Part shown: positions 46,629-55,215 of the stretch, piece by piece
Position numbering within the stretch: the first letter of the stretch is position 1
Layout: every line of letters starts with the position of its first letter
Source of the DNA: an uncultured Maribacter sp.
Lineage (GTDB): Bacteria; Bacteroidota; Bacteroidia; Flavobacteriales; Flavobacteriaceae
Direction of reading: 5' to 3'
NCBI GenBank assembly: GCA_947493885.1
Contig: CANLTE010000009.1
Coordinates: 1 to 64,000, forward strand
DNA length: 64,000 bases
The notes under the pieces: generated by a model
Databases searched by the model: none
What the model saw: the letters and a program-made list of their open reading frames with translations, nothing else
What the model was told of the DNA's origin: nothing
Position numbers and translations under genes: made by a program

Positions 46629-46665
46629 AAGGCTACGTTATGTTCGCATTGTGTAGCCTTTTTTC
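46629..46665 (+). terminator. Rho-independent terminator with UUCG tetraloop
   Basis: AAGGCTAC (46629-46636) pairs with GTAGCCTT (46653-46660); inside, ATG pairs with CAT around a TTCG tetraloop, followed by a T-run. It ends the WYL/GyrI unit. Confidence 0.88.
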
Positions 46666-46666
46666 G

Positions 46667-46697
46667 TTTGTAAGTTTTTGTATTCATCGTAATATTG
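46667..46697 (+). promoter_or_regulatory. Putative promoter of the arsenic operon (TTTG - 19 bases - TAATATTG)
   Basis: TTTG at 46667-46670 is followed after 19 bases by TAATATTG at 46690-46697, one mismatch from TAnnTTTG. The spacing is right and the transcript start would fall about 15 bases before TTG 46719. The promoter overlaps the alternative TTG at 46695, which argues against that start. Confidence 0.55.
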
Positions 46698-46718
46698 CAA
46701 TTAATAAAAAATACACTG

Positions 46719-47051
46719 TTGGGATTAACAAAAAGTGAAATATATACCGAAGAGCAGAATAGGTTAGCCAATATTGCTAAAGCCTTTGGTCACCCTGCAA
46801 GGGTGGCTATTTTACAACATTTGTTCAAAGTTAATGCGTGTGTTTGTGGAGATTTAGTCAATGAGATAGGTCTTTCGCAAGCTACAATATCGCAACACCT
46901 TAAAGAGCTTAAAAATTTAGGTTTATTAAAAGGTAATATTGAGGGTACAAGCATTTGCTACTGCATAGATATTGAAAATTGGCAAAATGTTTCGACGTAT
47001 CTGCAAGTATTTTTAAATCAAAAACCAACCAATTTAGGAGAATGCTGTTAA
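46719..47051 (+). CDS. arsR: ArsR/SmtB-family metalloregulator
   Basis: 110 residues from TTG 46719 (reads M-GLTKSEIYTEEQN). Winged helix-turn-helix with FGHPARVAILQHL, a cysteine pair around NACVCGDL in the recognition helix region (typical ArsR As(III) site, CxC), the recognition helix SQATISQHLKELKNLGLL and a C-terminal CC pair. It should repress the downstream genes and release DNA on arsenite binding. No ATG exists upstream in frame. The promoter position favours this start over the TTG at 46695. First gene of the arsenic unit. Confidence 0.9.
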   Translation: MGLTKSEIYTEEQNRLANIAKAFGHPARVAILQHLFKVNACVCGDLVNEIGLSQATISQHLKELKNLGLLKGNIEGTSICYCIDIENWQNVSTYLQVFLNQKPTNLGECC

Positions 47052-47085
47052 GGCATTTTAAGTACATATTACAAAAAAACATAGA

Positions 47086-47700
47086 ATGATATTTCCAGAA
47101 TTAACACAATTTATTTCAAGTTTAACTTTTGATGCTATTTCCGAAGAACGTAAAAATACACTGCAACCTTTAGTGGATTTTATTCAAACAAAAGTGGATG
47201 CTAATAATGAGGTGCGATTAAATTTTATTTGTACGCATAATTCACGTAGAAGTCATTTGTCACAAATTTGGGCGCAACTAATGGCTGCTCATTATAATAT
47301 AAATAATGTGGTATGTTATTCCGGAGGTACAGAGGCAACAGCTATGTTTCCAATGATAGGAAAAACGTTAGAAAATACCGGGTTTAAAATTACTGCTCTA
47401 TCAGAAGGAAAAAATCCTGTTTACAGTGTAAAGTTTAGCGAAAACAACCATGCTGCCATATGTTTCTCTAAAACCTATGATGATGCTTTTAACCCAGTAT
47501 CTGAATTTGCAGCGATTATGACATGTTCAAGTGCCGATGCAGGTTGTCCATTTATTCCAGGAGCGGAAAAAAGAATTCCAATAACATTTGAAGACCCCAA
47601 AGCTTTTGATAATACACCACAACAGCAAGAAAAATATCATGAACGGAGTGTACAAATTGCATCGGAGTTAAGTTATATATTTTCTAAAATAAAGGCATGA
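47086..47700 (+). CDS. Arsenate reductase-type low-molecular-weight phosphatase family protein
   Basis: 204 residues, an LMW-PTP-fold protein with an N-terminal helical extension of about 45 residues. The catalytic P-loop is CTHNSRRS with Cys49 and Arg55 (C-x5-R). Downstream it has SGGTEATAMFP, GFKITAL, VKFSENNHAAICFS and MTCSSADAGCPFI. Such proteins are arsenate reductases of the ArsC thioredoxin-linked type or protein tyrosine phosphatases; the neighbours support arsenate reduction. Its stop overlaps the aquaporin ATG by 4 bases (ATGA). Confidence 0.88.
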   Translation: MIFPELTQFISSLTFDAISEERKNTLQPLVDFIQTKVDANNEVRLNFICTHNSRRSHLSQIWAQLMAAHYNINNVVCYSGGTEATAMFPMIGKTLENTGFKITALSEGKNPVYSVKFSENNHAAICFSKTYDDAFNPVSEFAAIMTCSSADAGCPFIPGAEKRIPITFEDPKAFDNTPQQQEKYHERSVQIASELSYIFSKIKA

Positions 47701-48506
47701 ATGTAAAGGAGTACCTAGGGGAATTACTAGGCACGTTTATACTGGTCTTTGTTGGTTGCGGTTCTGTAGCAGTTACCGTTTTGTTTCAAACCTTTGGAAG
47801 TCTATTAGAAGTAGCTTTAATTTGGGGTGTAGGAGTAGCTATAGCTATTTACGCTACAAAAAATATATGTCCCGCACATTTAAACCCTGCTGTTAGCGTT
47901 GCCATGTGTTGGGCAAAAAAACTTTCCCTAAAAAAACTTCCAGGGTACATACTTAGTCAAACCGTTGGTGCATTTCTAGCTGGTTTTTTATTGTATGCTA
48001 TTTTTAAAGGAGATATTGCTGGTTATGAGCAGGCCAATGGCATAATACGCGGTAGTTTAGCATCACAAGAAACAGCTATGATGTTTGGTGAATTTTTTCC
48101 TAATTCTGGCTATAAAGATACCTTAAAGGTATCAGTGCTTCTGGCTTGCATAATGGAGCTTTTAGGTACTTTTACACTAGTTTTTTCGATTTTTAAATTG
48201 ACGGAAACTAAATTGAAAATAGGAAAATGGGCGCCAGTTTTTATTGGATTAACGGTTACGTTAATAATATGTGTAGTTGCTCCATACACGCAAGCAGGAT
48301 TAAACCCTGCTAGAGATTTTGGACCAAGAGTATTGGCGTATTTTGCTGGTTGGAATTTAGCTGCTTTTCCGCAAGTTTCATTTAGCTTTTTTACGGTGTA
48401 TATAATTTCTCCCATTGTAGGAGGTATTGCCGCCTTTTATGTGCATAGCTTTTCCAAAGCTTCTTTTTTTAAACAGAAAAACAAAGTGCTAAAATCTAAA
48501 ATTTAG
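47697..48506 (+). CDS. Aquaglyceroporin-like MIP channel (AqpS-type)
   Basis: 269 residues, six membrane helices with two NPA half-helices: NPA at 63-65 (ICPAHLNPAVSV) and at 203-205 (AGLNPARDFGPR). The Asp207 after the second NPA arginine is the glycerol-facilitator type, which allows larger neutral solutes such as arsenite As(OH)3. In this arsR-arsC context it is best read as an arsenite channel, as known for Sinorhizobium meliloti AqpS. It overlaps the reductase gene by 4 bases. No Acr3 or ArsB pump is present in the window. Confidence 0.9.
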   Translation: MNVKEYLGELLGTFILVFVGCGSVAVTVLFQTFGSLLEVALIWGVGVAIAIYATKNICPAHLNPAVSVAMCWAKKLSLKKLPGYILSQTVGAFLAGFLLYAIFKGDIAGYEQANGIIRGSLASQETAMMFGEFFPNSGYKDTLKVSVLLACIMELLGTFTLVFSIFKLTETKLKIGKWAPVFIGLTVTLIICVVAPYTQAGLNPARDFGPRVLAYFAGWNLAAFPQVSFSFFTVYIISPIVGGIAAFYVHSFSKASFFKQKNKVLKSKI

Positions 48507-48633
48507 TTGGTGAACTAGTTTTCAGGATTTTAGTGAAAATCTGTTAAGCGTAACTTGTTAGTTTTATTGGCTAGTAATGTTATTTTGTTTTTTGAGCCGT
48601 AGCAGGCGCTACAGTTTTATTATTATACCGATA

Positions 48634-48662
48634 TTTGCCCGGGAATTTGTACTTTACCTTTG
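48634..48662 (+). promoter_or_regulatory. Putative promoter of ppc (TTTG - 17 bases - TACCTTTG)
   Basis: TTTG at 48634-48637 and a perfect TAnnTTTG match (TACCTTTG) at 48655-48662 separated by 17 bases. The implied start lies about 38 bases before the ppc ATG. Confidence 0.6.
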
Positions 48663-48706
48663 GTACAATTCAAAACAGACAATTTAAAGGTTGAAACTAG
48701 AAGAAT

Positions 48707-51253
48707 ATGCATCAATTACAGCGACAAAAAGATTTTAAAAAATCGGTAAGTAACAAGTTTAATGTCTACAATAGCTTGTTTTTAAACCTTCCGTATAGAA
48801 ATATTGAGAATGTAGGAATGTTAATTCCTTTGATGCTGGATCAGTGTCAAAAAGGATTGGCATCTGGTCTTAATCCTAGAGAAATATTAGACGGGTTTTT
48901 TCAGAACTTTGTAAATATAGATTCAGAAAAGGAACGTATTGATTTTATGTTCAAAATCATTCAGTACGTTGAGCGTCAAGTTGTATTGTATGATAGTGTT
49001 GAAGATGCTGCTTTTCCAAAACTGCAAGAACATAGTACTAACCTTACTATTAAAGACTACTTTCAATTAGTAGATAAAAACAAAAGTTGGGATTTAATCG
49101 CAGATAAATTGTCCACCTTTAGTGCTAGAATTGTATTAACAGCACACCCAACGCAGTTTTATAATAAATCTATATTAGATATTATTACCAATCTGCGATC
49201 ACTAATTTTAGAAGATAAGATTGATGATATTGATGTTAAACTTCAGCAATTAGGATTAACATCGTTATTAAATTCTAAAAAGCCAACACCATTAGACGAA
49301 GCTAAAAACATAATATACATGTTACGTAATGTATATTATGATGCTATTGGTGATTTGTTTGCTTACATAAAAGAAAATATTAACAGAAACGATTTTGAAA
49401 ATTACGATATCATGAAACTTGGTTTTTGGCCAGGTGGTGACCGTGATGGAAATCCGTTTGTAACCGCGGCAATAACCAATGATGTTGCTGATGAGCTGCG
49501 TGTTACTTTAATGAAGTGCTATTATAACGATTTAAAAAAGTTACAAAACAAGTTAACTTTTAAAGATCTTCAAGAGCACATAAATGTACTACGAGCTAAT
49601 TTGTATATCGCTATGTTTAATCCATCAAAAACGGTGGGTTATAATGATATTATTGGGCCGTTAGAAATTATAAGAGAAATACTTGTTGCCAAGTATCACG
49701 GACTGTATATTAAAGAACTTGACCATTTTATGGATAAAGTTAGAATCTTTAAAACGCACTTTGCAACTATAGATATCCGTCAAGACCACAGTATACATAC
49801 TAAGGTTGTTGAAACCATTTTAAAGCAAAATGGTGTTGTTAAAGAAAGTATTACTGAGCTTTCAGATAAAGAGCTGGAGCAGGCACTTTTAACTAACGAT
49901 TTTAGTTTGTCTCCCGATGATTACGAAGAAGAAATTGTAAAGGATACTATTAAAAATATTATTCAGTTAAAAGACATTCAGGCTAAAAACGGAGAGCAAG
50001 GTTGTAACCGTTACATCATTAGTAATTCTGAAGATATTTTCTCAATACTATTTGTACATACATTATTTAGATGGTGTGGTTGGAAAGCTGAGGACATTAC
50101 TTTTGATATTGTTCCTCTTTTTGAAACCATGAAAGGTATGGATGGGGCAGAGGCAACTATGCAATATCTGTTCGATTTAAATCAGTATAACAGCCATATT
50201 AATCTTCGTAGTCGTAAGCAAACCATAATGCTGGGTTTTTCTGATGGAACCAAAGACGGTGGTTATGTAAAAGCTAACTGGGAAATATTAAGAACCAAAG
50301 AAAAGCTATCATTTATATGTGCTCAAAACGATGTTAAAGTAGTATTCTTTGATGGTCGTGGAGGACCGCCAGCACGTGGAGGAGGAAAAACGCATCGTTT
50401 TTACGCCGCTCAAACAAAAGACATTGCTAATAATGAGATACAGTTAACCATACAAGGGCAAACTATTACTAGTACATACGGTACAAAAGACCATTTTATG
50501 TACAATTGTGAGCAATTGTTAACAGCTGGACTTTCTAACAATATTTTTGGTAACGAAAATGTAATTTCTGAAGAACACCGAGCATTGATAGATGAACTTT
50601 CTGCATTAAGTTTTACCAAGTACGATAACTTAAAGCAACACGATAAGTTTATGCCTTATTTGGAGCACATGAGTACATTAAAGTACTATGGTAAAGCCAA
50701 TATTGGAAGTAGACCAGGTAAGCGTGGAAATAAGGCTAAATTAGAGTTAACAGATTTACGTGCCATTTCGTTTGTAGGATCATGGAGTCAGTTAAAGCAA
50801 AATGTACCAGGATATTTTGGTATTGGTACGGCTTTAAAAACATTACAAGATCAAGGTAGAATTGAAGAGGTAAAAACCTTGTTTAAAGAGGTGCCTTTCT
50901 TTAAAACCTTAATGTTGAATAGTATGATGGCGTTGTCTAAATGTCACTTTGGACTTACTAGTTACATGAAAAACAATGAGGAATATGGTGATTTCTGGAT
51001 GATACTCTTTAATGAGTTTGAGCTTTCTAAAGAAATGTTGTTATTAATTTCTGATATGGAAATTTTAATGGAACAAGAGCCTGTTTCTAGAGAGTCTGTA
51101 AAAATTAGAGAAAACATAGTGTTACCATTATTGGTAATTCAACAATATGCTTTACAGAAAATAGGAGAAAAAACAAGCTTTAATGAGCTGTATGAAAAGA
51201 TTGTTATTAGATCTTTATATGGTAACATTAACGCTAGTAGAAACTCAGCTTAA
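48707..51253 (+). CDS. ppc: Phosphoenolpyruvate carboxylase
   Basis: 848 residues. Anaplerotic enzyme making oxaloacetate from phosphoenolpyruvate and bicarbonate. The N-terminal catalytic motif is TAHPTQ with His147 (glutamine where TAHPTE is common), followed by FWPGGDRDGNPFVT near 240, the FFDGRGGPPARGG glycine loop near 550, and GSRPGKRG near 670. It is somewhat shorter than the E. coli enzyme and belongs to the divergent Bacteroidetes branch. It has its own promoter and is followed by a repeat tract and a strong terminator. Confidence 0.95.
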   Translation: MHQLQRQKDFKKSVSNKFNVYNSLFLNLPYRNIENVGMLIPLMLDQCQKGLASGLNPREILDGFFQNFVNIDSEKERIDFMFKIIQYVERQVVLYDSVEDAAFPKLQEHSTNLTIKDYFQLVDKNKSWDLIADKLSTFSARIVLTAHPTQFYNKSILDIITNLRSLILEDKIDDIDVKLQQLGLTSLLNSKKPTPLDEAKNIIYMLRNVYYDAIGDLFAYIKENINRNDFENYDIMKLGFWPGGDRDGNPFVTAAITNDVADELRVTLMKCYYNDLKKLQNKLTFKDLQEHINVLRANLYIAMFNPSKTVGYNDIIGPLEIIREILVAKYHGLYIKELDHFMDKVRIFKTHFATIDIRQDHSIHTKVVETILKQNGVVKESITELSDKELEQALLTNDFSLSPDDYEEEIVKDTIKNIIQLKDIQAKNGEQGCNRYIISNSEDIFSILFVHTLFRWCGWKAEDITFDIVPLFETMKGMDGAEATMQYLFDLNQYNSHINLRSRKQTIMLGFSDGTKDGGYVKANWEILRTKEKLSFICAQNDVKVVFFDGRGGPPARGGGKTHRFYAAQTKDIANNEIQLTIQGQTITSTYGTKDHFMYNCEQLLTAGLSNNIFGNENVISEEHRALIDELSALSFTKYDNLKQHDKFMPYLEHMSTLKYYGKANIGSRPGKRGNKAKLELTDLRAISFVGSWSQLKQNVPGYFGIGTALKTLQDQGRIEEVKTLFKEVPFFKTLMLNSMMALSKCHFGLTSYMKNNEEYGDFWMILFNEFELSKEMLLLISDMEILMEQEPVSRESVKIRENIVLPLLVIQQYALQKIGEKTSFNELYEKIVIRSLYGNINASRNSA

Positions 51254-51283
51254 ATTATAGAATAATATATAAAGTTGTAGATT

Positions 51284-51470
51284 CTCCTGAACAAGTGGAA
51301 AAACCCTCCTGAGCGATGTGAAAATCGGTTTGGAAAAAGCTAAATCTACAAACTCTCCTGAGTGATTGTAAAAAACGCTCATGAAATAAGTTTATAAAAA
51401 CCTCTTGAGCGATTAGAAGGATTTCTCAAGAAAATAAGTTTATAAAAACCTCCTGAGCGAAGACGAAGGA
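51284..51470. repeat. Degenerate repeat tract based on CTCCTGAGCGA
   Basis: The unit CTCCTGAGCGA or close variants occurs at 51284, 51306, 51355, 51378, 51402 and 51450. The last two copies sit in a larger 48-base repeat (starting at 51384 and 51432, sharing AAATAAGTTTATAAAAACCT). The final copy flows into CCTGAGCGAAGACGAAGG and the ppc terminator. Spacers are of unequal length and content, so this is not a CRISPR array. It looks like decayed duplications of a REP-like or terminator-associated element. The other parts of the gap 51254-51660 show nothing I recognise. Confidence 0.65.
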
Positions 51471-51478
51471 GGTTTTTT
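51444..51478 (+). terminator. Rho-independent terminator after ppc
   Basis: AAAAACCTCCT pairs perfectly with AGGAGGTTTTT over 11 bases around the GAGCGAAGACGA loop, ending in Ts. It is built from the last repeat copy and separates ppc from the SMEK-NTPase gene. Confidence 0.85.
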
Positions 51479-51660
51479 TGTCCCTCCAAACCCCCACCCT
51501 GTAGGAAAAAGTGCCCAGTTTTAAACATTTGGTTGATAAGTATTTGGGGTGTTACGCATTTCTGTTTTATTTATATCTGATTTTAAAAGTAATTTACTTT
51601 ATTAATTATAATCTTTTTCTTGCTATTTATTTAAAGATTTAAAAATAACATTGAACAGGT

Positions 51661-54600
51661 ATGATAAACACCTCAATAGAACATAATCTTCGTGAATACC
51701 TCAGAAAAATTGATGATGAAGGAGTATTCAATAAGCAGGATGAGAAGCTAAACGCAGAGGACTTCTTTATGCGTCTATTTGAGTTGGTTTACAATTGGAA
51801 GAATTTAATCAACCTAAACTATAGCGAAGCTAATTCTGCCGGAATTGACTTGTATGAAACTAGAAAAGGAATTGCAATCCAAATCACAGCACAACAAAGT
51901 AAAGAGAAGGACAAAATTAAAGACACAATTGAGAAAACAATCAAACACCATAAATCAAAATCAATTAACAAAATTATTTGCTTCTTTGTAAGAGATAACG
52001 AAGGTTTAAAAAACATAAGCGAAGAAGAACTATCAAAAGAATATGGTTTTAAAATAACAATCGCTACAACAAAACAAATCATAGGTGATTTTCAAAGAAT
52101 AACTTCTCCTGAAAAGAGATATAGAATAGAAGAAATAGTAGAACAAGAGCTTTCACCTCAATTTATAGGATTAGGTTCCGTTTACCATTTCAAAAAGTTT
52201 AATAATAGAAATACAAATCAAGAATATTTAACACCTCCTGAAGCGATATATTTTTCAACTTTTGAAAAAAAGAAGATTAAAGAAGTTGCATCACTTTTCA
52301 ACAAAAACCAAACAAAAGAATACGCAATACTGGGTAATCCTTGTAGTGGAAAAACAACATTAGCGGAAGCTGTTTATAAAAACTTTATTCCTCACTTTCG
52401 AAATAGGACATTTTATCTAGACTTATCAGACCCCGATACTAATTTCAATAATGTACTTGATGAAATTGGAAAACTATCTTTCTATCGCTCGACATTAGTA
52501 ATAGATAATGTTCACGAAAACATAGGTTTGTTCAAAAAAATTCGAGAAAGAATCAGAACTTTTGAATGGATAAAAGCTATCTATTTATCAAGGTATTACA
52601 ACTCGTTTCGTGAAGAAGATAAGAATTCAATTTTCAATGTTTTTAACGACATTAAACAATTTAGATACAATCCTGATATAGAATTTGATGAAAAGGTTTC
52701 AGGAATAATAAATAACAGAATTTATAAGTTAAAAAGCGACTACTCTGAATTTAGTTGGTACAAAGGAGATTTTGAGACAATTTTAAAGAACACGAACAGA
52801 AATTTATTAAAGTTAAATATTGCTCTTGAAACTTGGATTTCGTCAATAAAAAAGGGTAATGATTTAAAATTTGATCAAGTTAACAATGATAGAATTTATG
52901 AGTATTTCTACCAACAGCACAGGTTAAAAGAATTTGATGAAGAACTATTGTTTTTATATTCTTTTCTTTTCAGCCGGGACATTTCATTCTTAAGAATGAA
53001 AAATAAAAATGACGAATTTAGGAAGCTAAAGGAAAAGGGAATTATATTAAACTACTCAACAAGTGATTACTATTATTTTCCTCATAAAGACTATGCATAC
53101 CTAATTTATCAAACCTTGATTAAAGAAAAAGGGTTAGGCACTGACAATTTAATAGAATTACTTAACAATTACATTCGTAATCATAGAACTGAATCGGAAC
53201 TAAATATTACGGAGTTAATAGTAAAACTATCTATTTCAGAACAATTTGAAATTACTAGGCGGTTACTGAATAATGAAATAGTTCTAGACCTATTTAGCGA
53301 CAAATTCAAAAGGAATATTCGCCCATTTGAAGTGTTCCAGTTACAAAAAATGTTTTTTCGGTCATTCGATTATTTGAACAGTGAAAATCAAATACTGTAT
53401 TATAATTTATTTATAAAGTACTATTTAAATAATAAACTAGAGTTATACGTCTATAGGGATTATTCTGTATATAGCAATTTGCTCCAAATTGCAAATCAGT
53501 TAAACGTAGAGCTTGGAAATATCATAAAAACACTCCGAATTAATGAGCAAGCAAATACTAATTCTATTACAGAATTAACAATGAGGATTAGTAAAAAGAA
53601 AGCCACACCGGAAACGGTTAACAGAATTTTAAATTCATTTGATTTCTCAGAGTGGTTGACAATGATTGAAAAGTTGCCAACTCTTTCAAGAATCACGAAC
53701 TCACTTTCTGAATTAAATACCTCACCACTATCTAAGAAGTTATTGTTCGGGATTATAAATAACTTAAACATTGAACAACTTGCGCGAAAAAGCGAAAATC
53801 TAAAAACTGTTCAAATTGGAAAGTCAATAAGAGAACTAGAAAAAATTGATATATCTCTAGGAACTAATGTTGCTAAAAATCTATTGTATAAATTATCGAA
53901 AGGCTTAAAGTTATCTCAATCGAATCTATCAGATTTTGCAAAGAGCTTATCTGATTTATCGTCAATTGCACCTGATTTGATTAAAATAGAACTTGAAAAA
54001 AGTTTAAAAAATGGAACATTTTATAAGCTACTTGAAAATGAAAAAAGCTTAAGTAATTTATCAGCTCGGTTATTAGAATTAAATACCACGATCAAGGAAG
54101 ATAAAGAGCCATTTTTGAAGATAACAAATGAATTTTTAGCTTCTGAAAAATCCAAGGCTCTAATCAAAAATGAAAATAACATTAATAGCCTGCTAATATT
54201 CTATGAAATAGTCAAAAAGAAACAAATTCAAATTTCTGAACATATATCTTATATACTCTTGAATAGTACAAAGCAGCAGATTTTAAACTGTGATTTCAAT
54301 ATTACAATTTTATCTAATCCAAAAGCCCTGAACCTACCTGAGCTTAAGAATAAAATCCAAAATGAAATATCTGCTGACCTACTTAACAAGGTTATTAATG
54401 GTTCAAAATTTACTGTTACAAAATCGCTATTTCTTGTTTTAAACAGAGTAGATGAAGCAAAAACAACAAAAGCACTGAATATGTCAGATATGAATATCTT
54501 ATGTACATCAATGTGTCATAAACAACTTAATATCAGCCAGTCTATTGATGCTTTGTACACAATAATGAACAAAACATTTATTGATAATGACTTGAACTCA

Positions 54601-55149
54601 ATAAAATTTTGTTCTAACCTATTAGATAGGTATCTAACTTTACAACGTGCAAACACGTTCCAATACAATAGATTAAACTTTGGGGATTTTTTGAAAGCCT
54701 TTGACTTTTCGTTAAAAATTAATTTTGATGTAGCCATAAAACATTTTGAAAATGACTTTCTAAAAAAATTAAAAGTATCTAATAACAAAAATTTGACCAT
54801 TTCTTCACTATTTCAATCATTACGTAGAATAGAGGATTTGACTAAGAGTAAATACAAAAAGGAAATCAAAGAGTTTTTAAAATTGTATAAGCCAAAGTTT
54901 TTAAATGGAATCAAAAACGAGGACTTAGCCAAAACAACATCAGGACTAGTCGAATTGAGTAAATGTGACTTAAAGGAATATGCGGACGAGTTACTCTATG
55001 ATGCTAAAAATGTTGTTCTAAATAAAATAAAGCAATTGAATGGAGACAAAATATTGAAAGCAAAAATAATCCCTGACATTGAAAAGATTGCGGTTGGAAA
55101 ATCTAAAATATTGATAAAGGAAATTAAAGTGAGCAAATATAATTTGTGA
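51661..55149 (+). CDS. SMEK domain - STAND-like NTPase with helical repeats; candidate single-gene antiphage defence protein
   Basis: 1162 residues, no signal peptide. Residues about 1-145 are a SMEK domain, related to restriction endonucleases: Glu33 in the EDFF helix, SAGIDLYE with Asp63, and AIQIT at 72-76 in the place of the nuclease (D/E)xK strand. Residues about 200-520 are a P-loop NTPase: Walker A GNPCSGKT at 225-232, Walker B STLVIDN with Asp282, and a conserved arginine in LSRYYN near 311. The C-terminus (about 540-1162) is all-helical, with ~40-residue units repeating an L..L..I/L pattern (for example SIRELEKIDIS, SLSDLSSIAPD, SARLLELNTT). This is the Avs/STAND logic: sensor repeats, NTPase switch, N-terminal effector. 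The gene is solitary, flanked by repeat-like elements and appears more AT-rich than its neighbours (by eye). Defence function is inferred, not shown. Confidence 0.8.
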   Translation: MINTSIEHNLREYLRKIDDEGVFNKQDEKLNAEDFFMRLFELVYNWKNLINLNYSEANSAGIDLYETRKGIAIQITAQQSKEKDKIKDTIEKTIKHHKSKSINKIICFFVRDNEGLKNISEEELSKEYGFKITIATTKQIIGDFQRITSPEKRYRIEEIVEQELSPQFIGLGSVYHFKKFNNRNTNQEYLTPPEAIYFSTFEKKKIKEVASLFNKNQTKEYAILGNPCSGKTTLAEAVYKNFIPHFRNRTFYLDLSDPDTNFNNVLDEIGKLSFYRSTLVIDNVHENIGLFKKIRERIRTFEWIKAIYLSRYYNSFREEDKNSIFNVFNDIKQFRYNPDIEFDEKVSGIINNRIYKLKSDYSEFSWYKGDFETILKNTNRNLLKLNIALETWISSIKKGNDLKFDQVNNDRIYEYFYQQHRLKEFDEELLFLYSFLFSRDISFLRMKNKNDEFRKLKEKGIILNYSTSDYYYFPHKDYAYLIYQTLIKEKGLGTDNLIELLNNYIRNHRTESELNITELIVKLSISEQFEITRRLLNNEIVLDLFSDKFKRNIRPFEVFQLQKMFFRSFDYLNSENQILYYNLFIKYYLNNKLELYVYRDYSVYSNLLQIANQLNVELGNIIKTLRINEQANTNSITELTMRISKKKATPETVNRILNSFDFSEWLTMIEKLPTLSRITNSLSELNTSPLSKKLLFGIINNLNIEQLARKSENLKTVQIGKSIRELEKIDISLGTNVAKNLLYKLSKGLKLSQSNLSDFAKSLSDLSSIAPDLIKIELEKSLKNGTFYKLLENEKSLSNLSARLLELNTTIKEDKEPFLKITNEFLASEKSKALIKNENNINSLLIFYEIVKKKQIQISEHISYILLNSTKQQILNCDFNITILSNPKALNLPELKNKIQNEISADLLNKVINGSKFTVTKSLFLVLNRVDEAKTTKALNMSDMNILCTSMCHKQLNISQSIDALYTIMNKTFIDNDLNSIKFCSNLLDRYLTLQRANTFQYNRLNFGDFLKAFDFSLKINFDVAIKHFENDFLKKLKVSNNKNLTISSLFQSLRRIEDLTKSKYKKEIKEFLKLYKPKFLNGIKNEDLAKTTSGLVELSKCDLKEYADELLYDAKNVVLNKIKQLNGDKILKAKIIPDIEKIAVGKSKILIKEIKVSKYNL

Positions 55150-55215
55150 GGCGAAATAAAACTTCGATGAATTTTCCTTGAAATTTGAATACTGATATAC
55201 CTTAATATCAACAGA

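Noticed and set aside
46695..47051. ArsR start at TTG 46695
   Set aside because: This TTG lies inside the putative -7 box, and homologous proteins begin at the MGLTK position coded at 46719.
48596..48620. Possible terminator after the aquaporin gene (GTAGC-AGGC-GCTAC)
   Set aside because: A stem of five base pairs followed by a short interrupted T-run is too weak to assert.
51284..51470. Possible CRISPR array
   Set aside because: The repeats are only 11 bases, degenerate and irregularly spaced, with no unique spacers of constant length and no cas genes.
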